64,000 nt of DNA from Neelides folsomi (lineage: Eukaryota; Arthropoda; Collembola; Neelipleona; Neelidae). Made by a program: the position numbers and the translations under genes. How positions within the stretch are numbered: position 1 is the first letter of the stretch; the number at the start of each line of letters is the position of its first letter. Location: contig JAQGBZ010000067.1 of the NCBI GenBank assembly GCA_034687125.1, positions 124,001 through 188,000 of the forward strand. The letters are read 5' to 3'. The notes beneath the pieces are model-generated. The model searched no databases. It saw nothing but the letters and a program-made list of their open reading frames with translations, and had not been told where the DNA came from. This document shows, in pieces, positions 27,501-39,335 of this stretch.

Positions 27501-30500
27501 ATTTTGTTGTGTTTTTTATGCAAGATCAAAGTAAATTGAAGTTGACAATTTAAGTGTGGCATTTTCACTTTGTATTCTCCGCCGCTAACCTAATCTATTC
27601 TATTCATGGAAAATGTAGGCCAACATTGAGTTTGAATCCTCCACTATTCTTAATTTCCAAAACTACCTCATGTCTTATAAATGTGAGTTTGTGTGAAATT
27701 TACAGTCCAATTGCCCCCTTACGAATATCTTACTTAAATTTGGGTCTAATTGTCTCTACGGGTTTTAATGTTGGCAGGGCCGGGATTTCTCTGAATGAAA
27801 ATGATAGTTCAAATACGATCGCTGGGAGGCTCACTCCATTCATTTAATATTCTATTCCTAATTGATTATGTAAATGGAAAATTAAACCGAGTTCATCGAT
27901 GTGGAAAAAGCTTTGATCTCAATTTTAAAACACCAATATTGATACGGATATTTTATGCATACACATTACACATTTACTTATGAGTATTAGAATCTGTGTA
28001 TTGGAAATTTCAGCATTTGTGTATATTTCTCGTACATTGAATAAATAGAAAGAATAAGTAAAATAATGTAGGATTATATAGGATAGGTAATATGCTGTGT
28101 TTGCATTTAACAATGGTTCAATGTTCTACACGCTCAGAATCCAAGAATATATAGAATTCTCCTTTAAATACACGTGAATAGTATATGATTCACATAAAAC
28201 TTGATGCGAAATAAGGAAAGCTAATAAGCGAATTCTAATGCAAATAAACTGGAGATTGAAAGTTTTAATGGCGAGAAATGATACGCATTGGATTTCCCAT
28301 ACATTTCCTACAGCTCTCGAGCTTAAAAGTGAGTTTATTGAGAGGGATAAGACGATGTGAAAGTGATGAAAGTGAATGTAAGTGAAATGTTGGGGCGGAA
28401 TTTTAAAAGCCTCTTTCCATTCTCCATATTTAAGAATCTCCAGAATTCCTTTGATGCTGGAGGGGAATGTGTTGAGAGCGTCTTTTTCATTTCTCGTTTA
28501 TTTCTTCAGGTCTCTTGGATTCGCCGACGAGATTGGCATATTTTGACCACAGGGAAAACGACGTTCACCAACGATGAGCGCTTTCACGTTCTTCACACTG
28601 ACGGGTCAGACGAATGGACACTCCAAATCAAATTTGTTCAAAAGCGTGACAACGGAACGTACGAGTGCCAGGTGAGGACTAATAATATTTCCTTTGGTTT
28701 CTTATATTTGCTCTTCCGCTTGCTGCTGTCGCAATCATCCAATTACGATTATTACAAACGCCCAGCCTCCCACAAATTTAAATTCAAATGAGCAAATATT
28801 TGCTACGACATGGACTGGAGGTTCGCGGTAGTTCATTATTTATGAAAGCGACCTGATTCCCTGAATTTCACTGTCGTTATTATGTCCATTGGGGATTCCA
28901 TTGTCATCATTAATTTGGCATCATATTCATCATCTTATTCTTGCATTAATTTCATCCCTTCCATCATTGATTTATGAATGCAAATACATATTTATATTAT
29001 GTATTTAGAGAATTTACTCGCTTGAGGAATTAAATATAAATAATATTCTCCGCCGTTCAAATTCCATTCTCTTTCAATTTAATTTGAATCCGACATTCTC
29101 CATTTTATTATTATGATGATTTAAGATGAAGGAAATTGGATTTGAGAGGGAAATATAGAATTCCAGTAGGAGATAAAAAAGAAGGAATGCAAATTATTTA
29201 GATAAGGACTTTTTGATAAGTTGAAATAAAGAGAATAAATCCCGAGGCTCATACAGATAAGTGAGTATCGTATAAATCTGTTTTATTGGAAATGAATAAA
29301 ATTGTGGGTCGAGTGGGAAGCTCTCATCTGTTGAATAGATGGATCAGACTTTTTTCCTTTTCTAATAAACGTATATGAGCTCCAGATTGGGTAGAGTTAA
29401 AGCCCTATAATAAATTTTTTACAACCTCTCTCCCTCCAGACTGATTGAATGAAATATGAAAAAGGTTACGAGTTATTGGTCCAATTCTCTGACTCGGCAG
29501 AACTCACATTTGAGATTTTCAGACTCCGAGCTTCAGTCTGGTGTAAAGAAAGCTTATAAAGTTCAAATATTTGAAAGGGTATTTTTATTATATAGCTCGT
29601 GTCATCTCGGTAGGAAGCATGATAGAAAAGTATGTGACTCTGCTGGTATTGGCCAACTCCAAAAGAATGGAGGAGAAGTAAAGAATAACAAAGTATCTTC
29701 AACTTAATCCAGGTCAATTTTTCAATATTCAGCAACTTAGCTTTTTGGAATTCTCTCCCTCCCATTGCACCCTGAATGAGAATTTGAGCTTTGCCGTGAA
29801 AGATGAGCAGAGGTCCAACAAGTACTTTTTTTTACATTCCATTTGTCCTCGAGATTATTCCACACGGTTATTTAAATATAATTGGAATTGTATTTTGCTA
29901 AAGTTCAATCTAGTGGAGGAGAATCACTCAGCTTTGAAGTTTAATATAAAATTTGAGCCATTTTAAATTGAGCGTCGAAAGGGGAGAGAACATGAAATAT
30001 TAGTTGATTGATTAGCCCATTTCATAAATTAGAAAGAAAGATAAGTGCGGAAGGAAATCCGCAGAAACTGCGAAAAGGCCTTAGAGCGAATGCTGAACTT
30101 GCGTTTCTTGTAATGAGGTTATTAGAATGAGAAGTAATGGATCAAAATGTATAGCAGGTCATATAGGGAGAGCCTGAGGAATGAAATATGAGCCCATGTA
30201 GACGCCATTATACTCCCAGGAATAGCATGGGAAGAAATGACATGCGATGAGGCGGAGGGCATTAGATAAGCGAATATTAAAATGAGTAGATTACAGAACT
30301 CTCGCTTTCTTTCCGAGATTAACATTTCTCCCACTTTATCTGTGCGGATGCACCTTAGCCAAAACTACTTTGGATTTCATTCCACTTTTATACGTGCCAA
30401 TGCAATCCAGAGATTTAATTTTTTATTGAAACAGTATTTTAAACCTTTTATTTTACATATCATTAGGCTTGGAATGGTTATTGTTATTAAATAAAACTTT

Positions 30501-33500
30501 TGAATACAGTTAAACCCAACGTTTAATAAAAGCAATGAAATTAGCATTATTTTGTAAATGGCTTTAATTTTGTAAAAGTTTTTATTTTGAGTTTTTGGGC
30601 ATTTTAACAATGTATGTAATATAATAATAGAAGTAATATTGAAATGTATTTCTCCTATTTCCAATGTTAGGAAGTGAACAAACTCTGAAATTTAAAATAT
30701 TCAAAACAGGTTATATTCCCATTATTTGTTTTGTGAAGGAGTATTGTATAGCTGATAGGGTGTGAAGAGGATGTTAAAAGGGAAAATATAATCTACATTA
30801 CTTGTGCATGTTTCCAGAAGTATCTTGAACATGGAGGTTCTCAATTCAAACTCTTTTTCAAACTCGAAAGTTGAAGTTATTAAGCTTGGGCTCTACACGA
30901 GTTTCGAATTTCACCCTTTATTCAACTCTGGGAGAGTAAAGTTTGCCAATATAAAGTTTAGATAAAAGTGAAGGTAATATTCAGAGTTGGGGGCGAATAT
31001 ATGGAATTAATAGAGGGGATGGTGGAAAGATAAGGGACTCTCATTTGATCTCTTAAAAGATTTATTCACATTGGCAGGGATCCTCGGAAAACCCATTGAT
31101 TTCCTTTGTCAGCCTCTGCTCTCCTTTTTTGACAAATTGAAGCACTTTCTCCTTCCTGAACGGAATATTAAGCGACTTCTAAAAGTCCCTATTCAATAAT
31201 ATTTATTTATTGAATTGACTCATTCTCCTACGACTCGGGAACTTCCACATTATTCTCACAATAGAAAATTGGGGCTTTATTCCGCCGCTGATTCCTACGA
31301 ACCCGAAATTCGGGATTCCATCAAGGAAAAAATAAGTTCAGGGTTTGACTTCCCAAGTTTCCCACCGAGTGTAGGGGGACGAAGGTGAGGCTTATTTACA
31401 ATTTCAACCACCATTGACTCAATGTTCAAAAATGAGGATGGAGGACAATGGGAATGGGCTGGTAAATTATATTTAAATTGTTACTTGTGGTTCACTTCAT
31501 CTTTACCAAGTGTCCTTTAACAAAGAAAAAGTGAAAGTGAGACTCGACCGAGAAAGACATTATCGATCTCTGGTCGGTCTATGAATCTCCTTTTCCTTTC
31601 TTCCATAAAGTAACTCTGAGTGCATATTCGCCCTCAGCCTCCTTCTTACTTATAACTATAAAAGTATGACATATAAGTAAATAATACACATAATATATGG
31701 TATTGCTTCTTCTTTTCTATAATGCACTGTAAATCATAAGGGTATAGGATCGTCATAATATTTTGCGAGCTCTTTTCTCCAACTCAAACTACACGTTTTT
31801 ATACGAGAAATTTTATTGGCAATATTTACTGCACATTCAATCTAACAATCTTGTTAACGCTCGCACGTTCGCATTTGTTAGTATTATTCCATAGAGGGAA
31901 AAGGGGATTACAAAGCATTGTAGTATAAATAAATGTCACGATGAGATTCGTGCGAATGGACGGAGGAAAAAACCTAATTTATCCAATGGGTGAGTATTCA
32001 TCGACTACGCACATTTTAATTGGGAGAATCAGCTGGTCCTTTGTCCAAGTATTTGTAACATGAGGAGGAAGGTGAGTGTTGGGAAGCTGTTCATTTTCCT
32101 TTAGATGTAATTTGCATTAATCTTGAGTCATCTACATTTCTCTCCTCTTCCTCAGCCTCCACACATAATGCATGGGAAAGAAAGGGAATGCCTTACCTAA
32201 ATTATCCCCCATAGGGAAGAGGAGTTTGAGAGTTTGGGGGAAAAGTGAAGAAAATAATGTAGGGTTTCAGGGTAGGAGACTATTATAAATTTACGATGCA
32301 GAGCGCGTGCTGACACAATCAGGAAATTTAAGAATTCCTAATTCGCTTTAAATTTCCACCCATGAACATTCATTACAATGGTACATTACCTTCTTCGACC
32401 ACATTTAATTTCAAAAACATATTCGGGACACAAATAATTTACTAGGCCGAAAAGTTTCTTTTACGTTTATTGTTTCTCCCTACAAGGCCTTTGTCATGTT
32501 TGGAACTTTGCTGTCGTCTGCTAAAACTGAACATAGGAGACACATCCCTCTTCTTTGGCCCCGTGTGCACTCGAGTATTCATGTAGGGATCTAAACATCG
32601 AATGTAGGACATAAAATTGTAAACATGATGAAAGATATATAAATAAAAGTTGAACCGGGGTTCTCCGCTATTCCCTCGGGCCAAAAACTCGGATAAAAGA
32701 GTTGAACTGGACAATTTGTTTTTCCCAATTTTTCCTTCCTCGGTCAATATGTAACTACGTAATTGTCTTCTCCCGCACCAGTCGGCTCTTCAGAATAGAA
32801 CACTTTTTTACGAACAACAATCATATAAATCTTGTATATGGGCGCCTCCGAAACAAGGCCACCTTTTTTATCACACACATAATACTCCCAAATATTGTGA
32901 ATCCAAAAATTGAAAGGAACTCAAAAAAGGCTTGAAAGGGACCGAAAGAAAGAGAAAGGGCCGCGAGGAGAAAAAAAGGACAAAGGGAGGTTTGAAGCTT
33001 TAAACAATTGAGACATTTTCTCCTATACTTACCCCACTCACTCTCAATGTATAATGGATAATAGGAGTTCCGGTATAATACAAGGATTTTACTCCTTTAA
33101 CTAAAAGAGAAAGAGAAATGAAACGAGTCCTATATATTCCCCTTTCCTTTGTGAGAAATTAATGATCATTAAAAGTGAACTAATTTAGCTCAAGGAGGAA
33201 TTGTATAGAAAGTAGATGAGACTTGCATAGTGGAGAATAGGCAACCTTCTTTCCTTGTTATTTTGTTATACCCGGGAAAAAGGAGTCCGAACTGGACAAG
33301 GATTAAGAGCTTTTCCCTTTCTCTTTGCTCCGCTTGCTTTTACACTGACTTTACAGCTTGAGAGATCTTTTTTACAAACCAAGTCCTAATGACTGCAAAA
33401 ATACTTTCTATTATCTTTTCATTTAGATACACTACATCACTTGATCATTGGATCAAGAATACAAAATGAAATGTAATTTCAAATCCCCACTGCTCTTTTA

Positions 33501-36500
33501 CTCATTTTTATTACAATGAATTTGTTATCATTTTTATCTATAATTTACACAATAATTTTTCCATTTCATTCTTTTGAGTAAATTAACTATCTGACTTTTC
33601 TCAATTTTTGTATAAATCGGAAAATATGAATCAGATTTTTTACATTGAGCTGTTCTAGACAGGGTTTTTCCGTTTAAAGGAACCCTGGAGTTTCTTATAT
33701 GTAATTCAGAAATAAATTCCCAATCGTTTCGTAATTCTCGACAATAGATCATCGGGAGCCCGGGAAGCTCATTCATATTTTTTGGCAAGTTGTTAATACA
33801 TCCTCCGTACAAGTATAGATTCAGTCATATAACTCAGATTCACCCGAGTCTATGAAGCGATAAATGTGTGAGAATCTCCGGCTTAATGCGTAAGATATCA
33901 ATAAAATATGGAATTCATTCGGGTGAGACAAAGACAAAGCGAGAAGTGAGTCAGAACATTAGTCTCTCTATAGGACCTTTTTCTCAGCTTTTTCTTGGAG
34001 AATGTCTGGAGTAGTTAAAGGGTTATAGGGAGGAATAAGGAGGAAAAAAAGGAGCGATATAAATATAAATAAGTGTCTATTCGCCTGGTAGTCTTGTCAT
34101 TTTCTCAGCTTTCCAAATTCCATATGAGACGACGTTTCTCCCGACCTGGTAAAGTTAATAAGTAAACTGTGGGGGGAACAAGGCTCAATTTCCTGAGTGG
34201 AACACGAAAGAGCCCCCGAGACGACGAGAGAGAAAAATGACTACTCACTCATCGCTCCTGTCTCCCTCAAACCTTATTAATAATTTGATTTCCTCTTTAC
34301 TCCTCTCCCATTATTCCTCGTCCCCACACATTCACATTAAATTCCCTTGCTCTCAAACATTGATCAGATTGCATTAGAAACATCTTCAAGTTGAGATAAA
34401 AAATTTCCTTGAGGGCCCATTTTTTACTTAAGTATACTGTGAGGATGCGCACTCCTCACAAGACGGTCGGAGCCTCGCCGTGCATAATTAGAGCCTCTTG
34501 CATCTCTAATTAGCTGCATCATATCCCTGATCAAAGCGGGGTGCGATAAGGAGTAGGCTCGGTTGACCAAAGGGAGTAGGTCGCAGCAGCGGAAATGTCG
34601 ATTGCGGGTTCGAGTCCCGTCCGATCCTTACTTTTTATCGCACTCTGCGTGAGGAATCCCTCATAATACTCTATATCTAACTGCTACACATCCTTTTTAT
34701 TCAATTTTACTTACAACCTTATAAATCTTTGGACATTTTCATGGGCAGAAATTAATATAATTATTTGATATAAAATGATATAAATGAGAAATGGCAATGA
34801 GAAAGCGAGATTTTACGGATTATTCAAGTTTTTGTTATTAGAAGCGGTTTGGTGAGAAGGGTTTTAAAAGGAAATAATTACGTTCTAATTCATCATGGAA
34901 TTAATTTCCCCTGATGTCTTGAAGGAACTGATGAGACTATTAAAGAAAGGAATTAGCACAATGGGAGGAAAAGCTTTTCTTTATCTCGTGGTATTTCTGA
35001 CCCGCATCGTTCCATTTCGATTTATTTCCAAGAGAGATAGCTCATTGAGAGTTTGAAATCCTTCTTTGTTGATTAGAGGATTTGAAAAGAGACGGGGACG
35101 GATGAGGGAGAAAGTCGGGAATAAAATCCTTCTTCTTTTCTTCACTCACGAGATTGTCTTTTGAAGATTCCCTTTGTTAATCGTAAATAAGAATCAAGGC
35201 ACAAAGGGACCCCAATGACGTAAAATATTCTGCATCCAATTACTCACGAGAGAGTCGGAGCGCATTCTTAATGTAAATATTTAAATTTCCTTTCAACATT
35301 TCACACGCTTTGAAGTACGCTCTCATATAAAATATACCATTAATATTAAAATAACTTCAACCCAGAGAGCAGGAAGGAGGTTTAAATGCCATGCATGTAA
35401 TTCGCAATGTTATTAAACTCTCTGTTTGTTTTAGGTATCGACTGGGACCGGAATTGTGTCCTACTTGGTTCATCTTCGAGTTGCCGTTCCAGAAGCCTTC
35501 ATTCTAGGAAATGGAGAATATCACGTGGAGCTAAAAAGCACCATCAACCTTGTTTGTATTATTGAAAAGGTAAAGACTCTAAATAATTGAACTTTAAATT
35601 AACTAATTTAAATTCTTATTATTCCTACAAGTAGTTTAATTTAAATATATTTAAAATAAGCTAATTTTGTGGAAAATAGTCCAATACTTATAGTTAGGGA
35701 GGTTTAAAGAGAATGAGGTCATTGACAGCGTTGTTGGCAGCTTTGACTAAGAAAGAAAGCTTCATTCGAGATCCAAAGGCAAGGAGCCAGACCATAATTT
35801 TTCCTTCCATTTCCTTCTTTGGAGGAAAGTCTCACTCAGCGTCACTGCCCGTTTCGGAGATCAGATTGAACCAAAAACCTCGTCCCAATTCCAATCCGAG
35901 TTGGAAATTCAACCCAATCGAATATTGATTAAAGTTTATAAAAATCAGATGAAGATGAAATATTAAACCAGATTTGTAATTTTTTATATTTTATTTCACA
36001 TCAATATTTAGAACCCTATAATCTTTCCCTCCATTTAATTAAAAACAAGTTCAAACTTTTGTTATGTCCAATTGACTGATGTAATTAAAATGTGGCTCGA
36101 AATAACTTTCCAAAAGTTTGGAAAATTTTAAAAGGATCCTCTCTTAAAAAAGTTTATGAAAATTTAAGGTTTTCTAAAGTTAATTATGTATAAATGTGGA
36201 GCTTCAAGAGGCTTGGAAAGTTCTTGTAAGTTGGGAATTTGATTCAATTTTTACTTTTATATTGTTGGGCCTTGTGATATCTCCGCTAAGGACAGTTAGT
36301 CCCATATAGTAATATCAAAACTTCATGAACAATAATAATTTTTTGTTGAAGAGAAAAATTGTGGTTGACTACCGTGAAATCAAAGGAGTGTTTCCTCAGT
36401 GGAACTTCCTCTATCCGACAATCTTTCCTTTTACGCATTCGGAAGCATAAAACAATTCTTTTTCTCCTTTCATTGTGTCCTATATGAAAGAATATCTTCA

Positions 36501-39335
36501 ACCTCATTGAGTTTCCTCTTCGAGATAAGAAATATTGTGACTCGGCGAATCCTCTCGAATACACACATCATTATACTTTTTTGTATGATTATGTATTTGC
36601 AAGACGGTCGTTTATCGGCCACCTTCCCTCTCACAGATGAATTTCATTTTCCTTTTGAGCCATGACCATTTTTTATTTTTCCATTATCGTCCTCTTCTAT
36701 CTTTTTATATATTAAGAGTCCGGAGTGGTATATTAAGTGTAGAGGGACATTCAAGTAGCCTTAGAACATAGTGGTGGATGTAACTAGAACACAAGTAAAT
36801 AGTTTACTCTGATGGCTTTCAAGTGATTTTGAGGAAAAACAGGAAGGATTTCCTTCTCATGTATTCAATAATTTGAAAATGGAAAATAGCCAGGCCCCTT
36901 CCGACTAAAAGATTACTCTTCACTCTCTTGACTCACAAATTCCATAAGCCTCCTTCAACGGTTAAATCCCTTTCCTTTTTTCCGTTCCAACATTTGAGAT
37001 GAGAAAATCTTAAAGTATCAACCTTATCAAATTAGAATCCCTCTTTCTCTCAGCTTTACATATTTAAATTCTCCTTTTACGCATTGACTCAAGAAATTTT
37101 TTATTCATTTTATTTCGCATCACTTCCCAAATATTAACTTTTTATTCATAATCGTAAATGTCGGACTTTCACTTCCACTACGCTGGAATTTGAATAATTT
37201 GTCAAAATCCTTGAATTTTTTTTTATTTAACCTTACGTGCCTTTATATAATATTTTTGGTTAATATGAAATAGTTTTATAAAGTAAAAATACACTCCCTT
37301 TTTTATAATAATTTTGTGGATATATGAAATTTTGGAAATTATACAATTATGTAATATTATATGTTAACTGGATGATGAGAATTTGAAGTGTTAAAAGGAA
37401 TGATGGAAGTTGGTAAGTGTGAAAATGGTTCTTCCTTTCATTTGCACCTTTAAGTTCCGGAGTGCCGGAGGAGGACCAAGACTAATTTTCATATTCACTC
37501 CCCTCCGCAAAATTGGTTAATAAAAGGAATATTACATTAAATTGGAACCAAGAGTTTCATCTTGACTTGGCGTAACTTCCTCTCTTTAAGCCTCAAGCCA
37601 CTTTCACCAACTTAGTCTTTAATTACGACATTTCTCAGGGAGATCCATTCCTCTTTTCCCACGCCTTGAAGCTCTGCATTTATTAAACTTCTTAATTTAC
37701 TATTACGCTTCTCGACCACGGTTGAGCTATAGTGAATTACTATCTTTCTATTTGTTCTCCTTTTATAATAGAGGAAGTCACCCCAAGTTGTCTCTACGTT
37801 TGAAATTCCACGATCTGTTCACTTAATATAATTTCCTCATTACTCTCAGTTAGTCAGATTCGAATTTTCAAGTATCATAATTGGCATTTAGCATGATAAT
37901 TTAAATTATCTATCTGTAGTATTTATTAAGTTTTGCTTTTTCCTTCATCAGCCACTGTAGAATCCTGTGAAAGTGAATCAGAATTGTAATATTTTATAAA
38001 ATAAAATAAATTATGAACGGGGGAGATTTATATGAAAAAGCTAAGTAAATTGCGTGAGGGTGACAGGATGCTTCTTTGGGAAACTGTTTGTAAAGGTTGT
38101 AGAAAGAAACAGTATATTTTATGAAGCTGTGATAAAAGACCCAAGCTTGAGCTTCTTTTCAGTCTTCCTTGAGGTCCCGTGACTCTCTTGGGTTGAGGTT
38201 TTTTTCTATAAAGTTAGACCATCAAGAAAATGACAGGAGAGGAGAAGGAGTCGAAGGAGCATAGGGAGGACAATGGGAGAGGTAAAGGATGCCTTTTGAG
38301 CCTACAAAATTTTTTGGCACTCTTTTATCCGCCCCTTAATGGATCAAGGCTATATCCATCACAGAAAATGATGACAAAATCTAATTTAACCTAAGTGTCT
38401 CTCCTCGGTCCAAAATTGTGGTCTTATACGCACTTTCTCCTTTTCATACATTCCATCTAAGGAGGAGATTATGACACATAATCGCTAGCACTTTGCCCAC
38501 AAAAATAGATTGACTCAATTATCTTGCAATGAATTTTATGATGGATAATGTCTAATTAACTTGAGTTAATTCTTTTAGGTTAAACAGTTAAGATATTATA
38601 CTTACCTAAAGGTACTCTATGTATGGTATTGTATTTATAATTACTGTAAAAATATATTATGTAGACTAAACATAAAGCAATTATTTTAATTAATTTCAGA
38701 GCCCTAAAGCACCCGAGTACATTTTTTGGTATCATAATGAGCGAATGATCAACTACGGGAGTGCAAGAGAAGTTTCGGTACTTACGGAACTTGGGAGCAA
38801 GACGCAGTCAAGACTCACAATCCACGACGCTCACGTTACGGACTCAGGGAATTACACGTGCAAAACCGCCCATGCTGATCCAGCATCTATCATTGTATAC
38901 GTCTCACAAGGTTTTTTAAAATTTTTATTCTTTACACGCTCTTTGCATTCTTATTTACATATTTTTATATCAATAGCTAAACCAGGAATTTAAATGATTC
39001 AACCATGAACAAAGTTTTGATTTAACAAATGAAATAACGATTTGATTTTTTTCTACTATATTTTATGATTTTTTTCTATTTCTTGGATTAATTTTGCAAA
39101 GATTTCAATTAATTCATTAATTATAATTTCAGCATCAGGGCTGTTTTCGGGTGACAAGATGGCGGCAATTCAGAGGCGAAAGGCGGGCGCTTCTTCTTCA
39201 TCGCCTTCTTCCCCTCATCGAAATGGATACATGGACTTGTGCCTTTTCCTTTCCGAATCTTTCTTCCTCCTTTCATCAACGGCTCCCATCATGACCCTCA
39301 CAACTCAACTTTATATTCATTCCATCATCTCGTGA
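18567..39335 (+). CDS. Dpr-family two-Ig cell-surface protein, copy A
   Basis: Six coding exons: 18567-18642, 24324-24493, 28510-28671, 35435-35569, 38700-38910, 39133-39335, giving 318 aa. The first exon encodes a signal peptide (MCFIRC..., then FLTIPTLILFIASNPG). Ig1 runs from LNLTVPLGDNAFLRCKV through SWIRRRDWHILTTG to DNGTYECQVSTGTG, with the conserved WIRRRD and DEWTLQIK of Dprs. Ig2 runs from PEAFILGNGEYHV through CIIEK and FWYHNERMINY to DSGNYTCKTAHA. The tail is basic and Ser-rich, then ends in a hydrophobic stretch without a cytoplasmic domain, suggesting GPI anchoring. Dprs bind DIP partners and label neurons for synaptic pairing in insects. Introns of 5.7, 4.0, 6.8 and 3.1 kb make this gene span 20.8 kb. 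By eye, its Ig exons from residue 83 onward match copy B at about 146 of 169 positions. Confidence 0.93.
18643..24323 (+). other. dprA intron 1
   Basis: A 5.7-kb intron between the signal-peptide and Ig1 exons (phase 1). It holds the palindrome at 20887-20929 and a GC-richer patch near 22740-22780. No coding frame in it resembles a protein. A long first intron of a neuronal gene is a plausible place for enhancers, but nothing specific is seen. Confidence 0.75.
20887..20929. repeat. Perfect 19-bp inverted repeat with 5-nt loop
   Basis: The left arm ATATTGCGTCATCATGTGC (20887-20905) is exactly complementary to the right arm (20911-20929), with loop GAACA. The whole is 43 nt, shorter than a typical pre-miRNA. 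It could be a cruciform, a dyad protein-binding site or a remnant of a mobile element. Confidence 0.9.
24494..28509 (+). other. dprA intron 2
   Basis: A 4.0-kb intron, phase 0, inside Ig1 just after GERS. It contains the hairpin at 24734-24795 and a cluster of TGATGT/ACATCA motifs to about 24965. Copy B has an intron at the same point, but only 350 bp long. Confidence 0.8.
24734..24795. repeat. Imperfect hairpin of pre-miRNA size
   Basis: The left arm AATAATAAAAAGGAAC (24734-24749) pairs with 24780-24795 with one mismatch. The stem can be lengthened inward by TAAT/ATTA with a one-base bulge, leaving a loop of about 20 nt. It lies on the coding side of dprA intron 2. Its function is unknown. 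Confidence 0.6.
28672..35434 (+). other. dprA intron 3
   Basis: A 6.8-kb intron, phase 0, between the Ig1 and Ig2 exons. It contains the structured element at 34439-34664. The open frames in it look like chance. Confidence 0.75.
34439..34664 (+). ncRNA. Nested-hairpin element with tRNA-like Pol III boxes (unclassified)
   Basis: Several stems are packed in 226 bp. GTGAGGA (34439-34445) pairs with TCCTCAC (34453-34459). TGCA+TAATTAGAG (34481-34493) pairs with CTCTAATTA+gc+TGCA (34504-34518). GTGCGAT+AAGGA (34541-34552) pairs with TCCTT (34625-34629) and ATCGCAC (34637-34643), with a 7-nt bulge. Inside the last stem are a box A-like TAGGCTCGGTTG (34554-34565), a box B GGTTCGAGTCC (34607-34617) in a proper 5-bp, 7-nt T-arm (34604-34620) and a T5 run at 34632-34636. 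A canonical tRNA acceptor stem and anticodon arm could not be built, so it could be a tRNA pseudogene, a tRNA-derived SINE fragment or another Pol III RNA. The strand follows the box order. Confidence 0.5.
35570..38699 (+). other. dprA intron 4
   Basis: A 3.1-kb phase-0 intron within Ig2; the equivalent intron in copy B is 177 bp. No gene or structured repeat is seen in it. Confidence 0.8.

Noticed and set aside
34541-34643. Functional tRNA gene
   Set aside because: The T-arm, box B and T5 are good, but no seven-base-pair acceptor stem or anticodon arm with a readable anticodon could be built.
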